Source: Iamia sp. SCSIO 61187 (GTDB lineage Bacteria; Actinomycetota; Acidimicrobiia; Acidimicrobiales; Iamiaceae). From it: a DNA stretch of 64,000 nt. The translations under genes were made by a program, and so were the position numbers. Below are positions 58,305 to 64,000 of this stretch, in pieces (positions within the stretch are counted from its first letter, which is position 1; each line of letters starts with the position of its first letter). The stretch spans positions 4,902,001 to 4,966,000 of the forward strand of contig NZ_CP050948.1 of assembly GCF_019443745.1 (NCBI RefSeq), written 5' to 3'. The notes under the pieces are model-generated. The model was given only the letters and a program-made list of their open reading frames with translations. It did no database searches and was not told where the DNA came from.

Positions 58305-59882
58305 GTGCGCCCGTCACGGTCCCTCCACGTCACTCGCACGCCCGCCGGCGGGCGGGGCCTGGCGGCCCTCCTGACGACGCTCGCCCTGGTCCTCGCCGCC
58401 TGCGGCTCCGACGGGGGCGGGCGGGCCGACGACCCGACCACGACGACCGACGGCACGGCCGCGACCACGCCCGCCGACTGCATCCCGGCCGAGACAGGCG
58501 AGACGGCCGAGACGACGGCCACGACCGCGACCACCACGACCGGTGCCTGTGCCGACGCCTCCACCACGACCACGACGGCCGCCCCGGCCGACCCGACCCC
58601 CGAGGAGATCGAGACCATGAGCGACGAGGAGCTGGCCGAGGAGGCCTACGTGGCGGGCTACCCGGTGGTGGTCTCCATCCGCACCCTGCAACGGCTGCGC
58701 GGGCTCGGCACCAACACCCTCTTCTGGCAGACGACCCTGGCCGGGCCCGAGAGCCGGGTGATCGTCGCCCCCAACCGCGACACCCTCTACTCCATCGCCG
58801 TGCTCGACCTGCGGAGCGAGCCGCTGGTGCTCACCCTCCCGGAGGTGACGGACCGGTACTACACGTACCAGCTGCTCAGCCCGTGGACGGACTCCTTCGC
58901 CTACATCGGCACGCGGGCCACCGGGGGGCGCGCCGGGTCCTGGGTGATCGCCCCGCCGGGGTGGGAGGGCGAGGCCCCGGAGGGGGCCGAGGTCATCGAG
59001 TCGCCCACGAACCAGGTCTTCCTCCTGGGCCGGTTCCTCGTCGACGACGAGGCCGACGTGGCCAACGTGATCGCCATCCGGGACCGGTCCTCGCTCCAGC
59101 CCCTCAGCGCCGTGACCGGGGCGGAGCCGGGCCCGCCCCTCGCCCCCCTGGCCGAGGCCGCGGGCACGGCCCAGGCCATCCCCACCGACGCCGCGTTCTT
59201 CGACGAGCTGGTGCCGTCGCTCGCCGCCAACCCGCCGCCCACCGACGCCCAACGGGCCCTGTTCGCCGCCCTCGAGGAGCGCATGGCCGACGGCGAGGGC
59301 GACGATGCCCGGCGCGCCGCCCTCGACGCCGGGGCCGCGGCCGGCGCCGACCGCATCGCCGCCGAGGTGGCCAGCCGCACCGAGCTCGTCGGCGGCTGGT
59401 CGGTCAACCGCGACATCGGGGTCTACGGCGACGACGTGGCCCTCCGGGCCTTCGTGGCCCGCATCGGCTGGGGCGCCAACGTGCCCGAGGAGGCGGTGTA
59501 CCCGGTCGCCCAGGTCGACGCCGACGGCGCCCCGCTCGACGGCAGCCGCGACTACACGATCACCTTCCCGGCCGACCGGCTCCCACCCCTCGACGACCTG
59601 GGCTTCTGGTCGCTGTCGGCCTACGGCCCCGACATGTTCTTCGCCCCGCACCCGTCGAACCGCTACACCGTCGGCGACCGCACGCCGGGCCTGGTCCGCG
59701 GCGAGGACGGCTCGCTGACGATCCACCTCTCCCACGACGAGCCCTCCGCCGCCGACGGCGGGACCGCCAACTGGCTCCCGGTGCCCGCCGGCCGGTTCGT
59801 CCTGATGCTGCGGCTCTACCTGCCCGCCGAGCCGATCCTCGACGGCACCTGGACCCCGCCCCCCGCCGTCCCCAGCCCCTGA
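58305..59882 (+). CDS. DUF1254/DUF1214-family lipoprotein
   Basis: 525 residues from GTG 58305. Lipoprotein signal LAALLTTLALVLAACGS, a Thr-rich linker to about residue 90, then DUF1254 (EEAYVAGYPVVVSIRTLQRL; VIVAPNRDTLYSIAVLDLRSEPLVLTLPE; YYTYQLLSPWTDSFAYIG) and DUF1214 (YTITFPADRLPPLDDLGFWSLSAYGPDMFF; NRYTVGDRTPGLV; NWLPVPAGRFVLMLRLYLP). The family is widespread and lacks a firm function. An operator at its promoter suggests regulation by the adjacent TetR. A pair of B palindromes follows. Confidence 0.9.
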   Translation: MRPSRSLHVTRTPAGGRGLAALLTTLALVLAACGSDGGGRADDPTTTTDGTAATTPADCIPAETGETAETTATTATTTTGACADASTTTTTAAPADPTPEEIETMSDEELAEEAYVAGYPVVVSIRTLQRLRGLGTNTLFWQTTLAGPESRVIVAPNRDTLYSIAVLDLRSEPLVLTLPEVTDRYYTYQLLSPWTDSFAYIGTRATGGRAGSWVIAPPGWEGEAPEGAEVIESPTNQVFLLGRFLVDDEADVANVIAIRDRSSLQPLSAVTGAEPGPPLAPLAEAAGTAQAIPTDAAFFDELVPSLAANPPPTDAQRALFAALEERMADGEGDDARRAALDAGAAAGADRIAAEVASRTELVGGWSVNRDIGVYGDDVALRAFVARIGWGANVPEEAVYPVAQVDADGAPLDGSRDYTITFPADRLPPLDDLGFWSLSAYGPDMFFAPHPSNRYTVGDRTPGLVRGEDGSLTIHLSHDEPSAADGGTANWLPVPAGRFVLMLRLYLPAEPILDGTWTPPPAVPSP

Positions 59883-59907
59883 CCCGCCCGAGGGCCGTCC
59901 TCCGTCT

Positions 59908-59955
59908 GTTCTGTCGCGCCAGGCGCTCACCCACGAGCGCTCAGCGCGACAGAAC
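59908..59955. repeat. B-type 48-bp palindrome, copy 3
   Basis: Arms GTTCTGTCGCGC (59908-59919) and GCGCGACAGAAC (59944-59955), inside CAGGCGCTC ACCCAC GAGCGCTCA. The inner GCGCTC/GAGCGC extends the stem. Opposite orientation to copies 1-2. Confidence 0.92.
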
Positions 59956-59978
59956 GGGACCGGCGTCGGGTCTGCCCC

Positions 59979-60026
59979 GTTCTGTCGCGCCAGGCGCTCA
60001 CCCACGAGCGCTCAGCGCGACAGAAC
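59979..60026. repeat. B-type 48-bp palindrome, copy 4
   Basis: Same 48-bp unit as copy 3, 71 bp downstream. It lies 29 nt before the stop of the convergent phosphotransferase gene. Confidence 0.92.
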
Positions 60027-60054
60027 GGGCCCCGGCGGCGACGGTCCGGGGCGG

Positions 60055-60873
60055 TCAGCGCAGGGCGGCGAGGAGCCGGGGGCGCTCGGCGGCGAACCAG
60101 GCCCGGCGGCGGTCGAACCGGGCCTGGCCACCGCCGGCCTCCCACATGGCCACGAAGGCGGGCTCCCCGGCCTCGACCCGACGGCGCACGAACTCGCCGC
60201 CCCGCTCGATCTGGCCGGCGAGGACCGTGAGCAGCTCGACCCGCTCGTCGGGGTCGAGGCCGTAGCCGTCGGCGACGACGCGCAGGCGGTGGGCGGGGTC
60301 GAGGCCGGCGCGCCCGGTGCGGGCCGCGTCCTCGGGGTCGTCGACGGGCGCGCACATCCGGGCGAGGGCGGCCAGGTCGTGGAGCCGGCGGCCGGGGGCG
60401 GCGAACTCCCAGTCGAGCAGGGCGACGGCGGCCCCGTCGCGGCACACCACGTTCTCGGGGCAGACGTCGTTGTGGCAGATCACCGGGTCGGGGCCGGGGT
60501 CAGGGTCGGCCATCTCGTCGCTCCAGCGCGTCCCCGGCGGGGCGACGAAGCCAGCGGTGGCGTCGTGGACGGCGCGCAGCAGGGCCGCCGTCGAGGCCAG
60601 GACGGCGTCGGTGTGGGACCACGCCGGGAAGGGCGGGATGGCCACGTCGCCGGGGATGAAGCGGAGCCGCTCGCGGCCGTCGGGCTCGACGCCCAGGACC
60701 TCCGGCACGCCGTCGAACCCGGAGGCGCGAACGTGGGCCAGCAGGGCGTGGATGGCGGGGCTGTGCGGGCTGGTCGGCCGGAGCACGTGCCCGCCGACCC
60801 GGACGACCGCCCCGGCGTTGCCGACCCCGCCCGCCAGCACCTCGACCTCGTCGTCCGCCACCGGCCCCATCAT
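60055..60873 (-). CDS. Aminoglycoside-phosphotransferase-fold (APH) small-molecule kinase
   Basis: 272 residues from ATG 60873, chosen because upstream in-frame codons run into the DUF4287 gene. The kinase-like core has VICHNDVCPENVV (H134, N135, catalytic D136, N141) and ALLDWEFAAPG (metal-binding D154). LLRAVHDATAGFV matches the helix preceding it. The N-terminal lobe is short, and the ATP-binding Lys is not obvious. Such APH homologues phosphorylate aminoglycosides, homoserine, choline or other small molecules, so drug resistance cannot be assumed. Confidence 0.85.
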   Translation of the reverse strand: MMGPVADDEVEVLAGGVGNAGAVVRVGGHVLRPTSPHSPAIHALLAHVRASGFDGVPEVLGVEPDGRERLRFIPGDVAIPPFPAWSHTDAVLASTAALLRAVHDATAGFVAPPGTRWSDEMADPDPGPDPVICHNDVCPENVVCRDGAAVALLDWEFAAPGRRLHDLAALARMCAPVDDPEDAARTGRAGLDPAHRLRVVADGYGLDPDERVELLTVLAGQIERGGEFVRRRVEAGEPAFVAMWEAGGGQARFDRRRAWFAAERPRLLAALR

Positions 60874-60886
60874 GGCCTCCGACCGG

Positions 60887-61096
60887 TCAGGCCCGGCGGG
60901 CCCTCCAGTCGGCGACGAGGGCGTTGGCGTGGCCATGGCCCATGCCGTGCTCGGTCTTCAGCCAGGTGACCAGCGGCATGTGCTTGTCGATGCCGGCGCC
61001 GTCGAGCAGGGCGCGCCACTCGTCGATGGTCTTGCCGTACGTCGCCTCGATCGACGGGAAGTAGGACGCCGGTCCCTTCACCTTCTCGGTGGCCAC
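60887..61096 (-). CDS. DUF4287-domain protein
   Basis: 69 residues from GTG 61096, preceded by GGAG 6 nt upstream. The whole chain is one DUF4287 unit: GPASYFPSIEATYGKTIDEWRALL, then KHMPLVTWLKTEHGMGHGHANALVADW. The GHGHANA motif is characteristic. These small proteins are common in Actinobacteria and are sometimes fused to DUF5655; no function is known. It is 13 nt from the phosphotransferase start and 73 nt after hisG. Confidence 0.85.
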   Translation of the reverse strand: MATEKVKGPASYFPSIEATYGKTIDEWRALLDGAGIDKHMPLVTWLKTEHGMGHGHANALVADWRARRA

Positions 61097-61169
61097 GGTG
61101 AGCTCCTCTCCTGGGGTCGTGCGGGGGGTGGACGTCGCCGACGCCGCCACCTCATCGGCCCGGGCCGGA

Positions 61170-62159
61170 TCAGGAGGACGGCGTCCCGAGGTGGGCGCGG
61201 AAGCGGGCGAGGGCCTGGGAGCCGGCGCTGACGAGGAGCCCGGGCTCGTCGACCGACGAGGCCAGCGAGCCGGCGTCGAGCAGGGCCGCCAGCAGCGCCG
61301 GGACCCGGCCGACCTCGGCCCGGCCCACGAGCTGGACCAGACCGTCGCCCTCGGTCCACGCCGCCTCGACGAGGAGGGGGTCGACGACCGTGCGGTCGGT
61401 CGGTCCCGGCGACGGGAAGAAGGCCCGGACGACCCGCTGGCGCTGGGCGGTGAGCGAGGCCTCGATCAGCATGACGAGCCGGCCGAGGGTGGCGAGGTGG
61501 TCGGACGTCCAGGCGTCGGGCCGGCCGGCGCCGACGAGGCAGGCCTGCGAGCGCAGGACCGTGCCCCCGGCGATCTGCTTGAGGCCGTTGGCCTCCAGCG
61601 TGGTGCCGGTCGAGCTGAGGTCGACGATGAGGTCGGCGTGGCCGCCGCGGGGCGCGCCCTCGGTGGCGCCCAGCGACTCGACGATGCGGTAGTCGGTGAG
61701 GCCGTGGGCCCGGAAGAAGCCGCGGGTGAGGTTGGGGAACTTGGTGGCGACCCGGACCGAGCGCTGGTGGAGATGGCGGACGTCCTCGGCCACCTCGACC
61801 AGGTCGTCCATGGTCGTGACGTCGAGCCAGGTGCGGGGGACGCCGACGACGAGGTCGGCCCGGCCGAAGCCGATGTCGGGCATCACGATGTGGATCGGCG
61901 ATGCCCCCTCCCCCAGGTGCTCCTGGACCAGGTCGAGCCCGGTGATGCCGACGTGGGCCTGCCCGGCGTCGAGCATCGAGGGGATGTCGGTGGCCCGGGC
62001 CAGCAGCACGTGGACGTCGTCGAAGCCGGCGATGGTCGCCTCGTAGGACCGGGACCCGCGGGCCCGGCGCACGGGGATGAGGCACTGCTCGAACAGGCGC
62101 GTCACGCCGTCGGCCAGCGACCCCTTGCTGGGGAGGCAGAGGATCAGGGGGTCAGCCAT
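61170..62159 (-). CDS. hisG: ATP phosphoribosyltransferase (HisG), HisZ-dependent type
   Basis: 329 residues. HisG catalyses the first step of histidine synthesis (ATP + PRPP). LCLPSKGSLADGVTRLF, DAGQAHVGITGLDLVQEHL, RVATKFPNLTRGFFRAHGLTDYRIVESLGATEGAPRGGHADLIVDLSSTGTTLEANGLK and VLRSQACLV are diagnostic; the last contain the PRPP loop (VDLSSTGTT). The pattern is close to HisG of Alphaproteobacteria that work with HisZ. Past residue about 225 the C-terminal part does not look like the ACT-like domain of long HisG. The start overlaps the hisZ stop by 8 nt. Confidence 0.92.
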   Translation of the reverse strand: MADPLILCLPSKGSLADGVTRLFEQCLIPVRRARGSRSYEATIAGFDDVHVLLARATDIPSMLDAGQAHVGITGLDLVQEHLGEGASPIHIVMPDIGFGRADLVVGVPRTWLDVTTMDDLVEVAEDVRHLHQRSVRVATKFPNLTRGFFRAHGLTDYRIVESLGATEGAPRGGHADLIVDLSSTGTTLEANGLKQIAGGTVLRSQACLVGAGRPDAWTSDHLATLGRLVMLIEASLTAQRQRVVRAFFPSPGPTDRTVVDPLLVEAAWTEGDGLVQLVGRAEVGRVPALLAALLDAGSLASSVDEPGLLVSAGSQALARFRAHLGTPSS

Positions 62160-63651
62160 CGAGGGCCTCCCGCACGGTGGCGGCGACGGTGGCGAGCGTC
62201 GTCTCCCGCAGGACGTTGGTGCGCAGCCCGACGACGGTCAGCGGGCTCCCCGCCGTGCCGACCACGACGGACAGGGGGATGCCCTCGGCTGCGGCGGCCT
62301 CGCCGGCCGCCCCCGGCTCGGAGCCGACGGCCAGCCGGCAGGCCAGCCCGGCGGCGCGCAGGGCGCTGGCCACGGCGACGCACTCGGTCGCGGGCACCGA
62401 CCCGTCGGCGCCGACCACGACGGCCACGACGGTCGGGGTCGGCTCGGGCGTCGGCGCGGTGAGGGGCAGCAGGTGCTCGACCGACAGGCCGAACCCGACG
62501 CCCGTGACGGCGTCGCGCCCGGTGAGCCGGCCGACGAGCTCGTCGTAGCGGCCCCCGGCGCAGAGCGGGTCACCGGCCGCCGCCGGGTCCTCGATCTCGA
62601 AGATGAACGAGGTGTAGTAGTCGATGCCGCGGCGCAGCCCGAGCCGGAGCGTCACCGTCGCCGGGTCGATGCCGTAGGCGGCGATCATCTCGACCCGCCC
62701 GCGCCAGCTGGCCACCAGGGTGGCGAGGGCGGGGCTGGCGATCTCCTCGGCCAGGGCTGCGACCCGGTCGAGACCCTCGACCAGCGGGAGCTCGACGGCG
62801 AGCAGTGCCCGCAGCACCCGGTCGACCACCTCGGGCACGGGCTCGACGGGGCGGGCCGTCGACCGGGTGACGAGGCGCTCGGCGATCTCCTCGGCGGTGC
62901 GGACGCCGAGTGCCTCGGGCTCGAGGCCCCCGATGATCCGGTCGAGGAGCTCGGCCCGCATCGCCGCCGGGAGCTGGGCCACCAGGGCGTCGAGCTCGGA
63001 GCCCTCGTCGGGCTCGGCCGGGCCCTGGGCGGCGCGGTCGAGGACGGCGGCGAGGTCGTCGGGGTCGCCGGCCGCCCGGGCCAGGGCGGCCCGGGTCCGG
63101 TCGCTGAGGAGCTCGGACGCCACGGCTGCCTGCAGGAACCCGATGTCGCTCACCACCAGCCGGCCGGGGCGCACCCCGTGCTCGACCAGGCTGGCCCGGG
63201 CCACGGCGAGGACCTCGGCGTCGGCCAGGGCGGTGTCGGCCACGCCCAGGACCTCGATGCCGGCGTGGGTCAGCTGGCGGGCCCCGCCGTCGACGGGGGC
63301 GTCGAACCGGAAGGCGGGGCCGATGTAGTACGCCCGCAGCTCGTCTCCTGCGCTCGCCGGGCGGCGCCCGTAGAGCCCCACGGCGGGGATGGTGAGCTCG
63401 GGCCGCAGGCACAGCTCCCGGCCCCCGGGGTCGGTGAAGATGTACATGTGCCGGCGGATGTCCTCGCCCGAGCGGTCGAGGAAGGGCACGGCGCTCTCGA
63501 GGATCGGGGGCACGACGGGCGTGAACCCGTAGCGCTGGAACAAGGTCCGCAAGGACGCGGTCAGGGCCTCGAGGCGCACGGCGTCGGCCCCGTAGGTGTC
63601 GACGGTGCCGGGGATCGGACCCTCGCCCCCCAGAGGTCGCTCCGTGCTCAT
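62152..63651 (-). CDS. hisZ: ATP phosphoribosyltransferase regulatory subunit (HisZ)
   Basis: 499 residues. HisZ is a class II HisRS-like paralogue that has lost aminoacylation and activates His[64 protein letters not shown] (motif 2-like), [15 protein letters not shown] and [35 protein letters not shown] follow the HisRS catalytic fold. About 100 residues longer than many HisZ, with an anticodon-domain-like C-terminus ([26 protein letters not shown]). ATGA overlap with hisS upstream. Confidence 0.9.
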   Translation of the reverse strand: MSTERPLGGEGPIPGTVDTYGADAVRLEALTASLRTLFQRYGFTPVVPPILESAVPFLDRSGEDIRRHMYIFTDPGGRELCLRPELTIPAVGLYGRRPASAGDELRAYYIGPAFRFDAPVDGGARQLTHAGIEVLGVADTALADAEVLAVARASLVEHGVRPGRLVVSDIGFLQAAVASELLSDRTRAALARAAGDPDDLAAVLDRAAQGPAEPDEGSELDALVAQLPAAMRAELLDRIIGGLEPEALGVRTAEEIAERLVTRSTARPVEPVPEVVDRVLRALLAVELPLVEGLDRVAALAEEIASPALATLVASWRGRVEMIAAYGIDPATVTLRLGLRRGIDYYTSFIFEIEDPAAAGDPLCAGGRYDELVGRLTGRDAVTGVGFGLSVEHLLPLTAPTPEPTPTVVAVVVGADGSVPATECVAVASALRAAGLACRLAVGSEPGAAGEAAAAEGIPLSVVVGTAGSPLTVVGLRTNVLRETTLATVAATVREALDG

Positions 63652-64000
63652 CGGGCCTCGCCGTCGACGATGGCGCGCACGGCGGCGACCAGCTCGGCGC
63701 GGGGCACGCTCTGCTGCGCCGAGCGGTCGGTGCGCCACTCGTCCCGGTCGGTGATCTCCTTGGACCGCTCGGCGCCGGCGACGAGGTCCTTGACCTGCAC
63801 GACCTGCGGGTCGGCGTCGAGCTCGTCGCCCCCGGCGATCACGGCCACGGGGGCAGCTCGCTTGTCGGCGTACTTGAGCTGCTTCTGGAAGCTCTGCGTC
63901 CCCTGGTAGAGCTCGGCCCGGAGGCCGGCGGCGCGCAGGTCGTCGACCATCGACTGGTAGTCGGCCAGGCGGTCGCGGTCCATGACGGTGACGACGACGG
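63648..64000 (-). CDS. hisS: Histidyl-tRNA synthetase, C-terminal part (5' end outside window)
   Basis: 117 residues visible; the frame continues past the right edge. The fragment is the HisRS anticodon-binding domain: [60 protein letters not shown], with the QLKYADKR and GGDE motifs of that domain. It is upstream of hisZ on the same strand and overlaps it by ATGA, so hisS-hisZ-hisG form one operon linking tRNA charging to histidine synthesis. Confidence 0.88.
   Translation of the reverse strand, partial: VVVTVMDRDRLADYQSMVDDLRAAGLRAELYQGTQSFQKQLKYADKRAAPVAVIAGGDELDADPQVVQVKDLVAGAERSKEITDRDEWRTDRSAQQSVPRAELVAAVRAIVDGEAR

Noticed and set aside
60055-60873. Antibiotic-resistance aminoglycoside kinase
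   Set aside because: The APH fold is shared by many metabolic kinases and no resistance context is present.

Overview
The window is a very GC-rich (roughly three quarters G+C), densely packed chromosomal segment of an actinobacterium. The best fit is the Acidimicrobiia (Iamia-like), but this is an inference from gene content, not proof. Supporting signs are a DUF222/13E12 HNH gene, a LexA box of the actinobacterial GAAC-N4-GTTC type before dinB, a mycothiol-type DinB-fold protein, drrAB-like ABC genes, GTG starts, and many genes whose start codon lies 5-9 nt after a TANNNT -10 hexamer (leaderless-style). No tRNA, rRNA, CRISPR or prophage was seen.

Layout. 1-4.7 kb: end of a membrane protein gene, alkB, a beta-lactamase-fold lipoprotein, a SnoaL protein, a DUF2470/siderophore-interacting flavoreductase and a 59-residue tatA. 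4.7-8.6 kb: SDR, an intact IS5-type element inserted in a palindromic repeat, an epimerase and a quinone-reductase-like MDR. 8.7-16.7 kb: a FAD/FNR fusion reductase, the 13E12 HNH gene, an Rrf2-epimerase-membrane protein-selO operon and a frameshifted MFS exporter gene. 16.9-25.5 kb: TPR protein, glutathione peroxidase, a hydrolase divergent from a TetR-SRPBCC-sulfatase operon, an ArsR-SRPBCC-NTF2 operon, VOC and aldo/keto reductase. 25.5-32 kb: GrpB, subtilase, a FAD disulfide reductase, PhyH dioxygenase, and an ECF sigma factor coupled to a membrane protein. 32-41 kb: a toroid-glycosyltransferase fusion, aminotransferase, P450, SDR, HTH_42 protein, ComB and a UBP zinc finger. 41-49 kb: acyl-CoA ligase, lipoprotein, patatin, SOS-boxed dinB, Tat-exported PhoX and a DrrAB-type ABC exporter. 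49-60 kb: a large AAA regulator coupled to a DAO oxidase, AraC/NmrA, VOC, and a TetR between two lipoprotein genes. 60-64 kb: phosphotransferase, DUF4287 and a hisS-hisZ-hisG operon of the type I associate with Alphaproteobacteria.

The most striking non-coding signal is a set of palindromic repeats (called A, B, C and D here) at gene 3' ends. B and C units are exactly 48 bp and begin GTTCTG and end CAGAAC. They occur as pairs with 71-bp period or a triplet with 70-bp period. In two genes (DAO oxidase, PhyH dioxygenase) the palindrome arm itself supplies the last Phe codon and the TGA stop, and an A-type arm overlaps the stop of the MDR gene. The 27-bp D units lie next to stop codons, usually in tandem pairs; one of them was split by the IS element.

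Regulation that can be read from sequence: four MerR-style promoters (TTGACC, 19-bp spacer with dyad, -10, then 6-7 nt to the start codon) before the SnoaL, MDR, VOC and aldo/keto reductase genes; palindromic operators next to the Rrf2 gene and both TetR genes; a LexA box at dinB. Many operons are joined by 1-8 nt stop/start overlaps.
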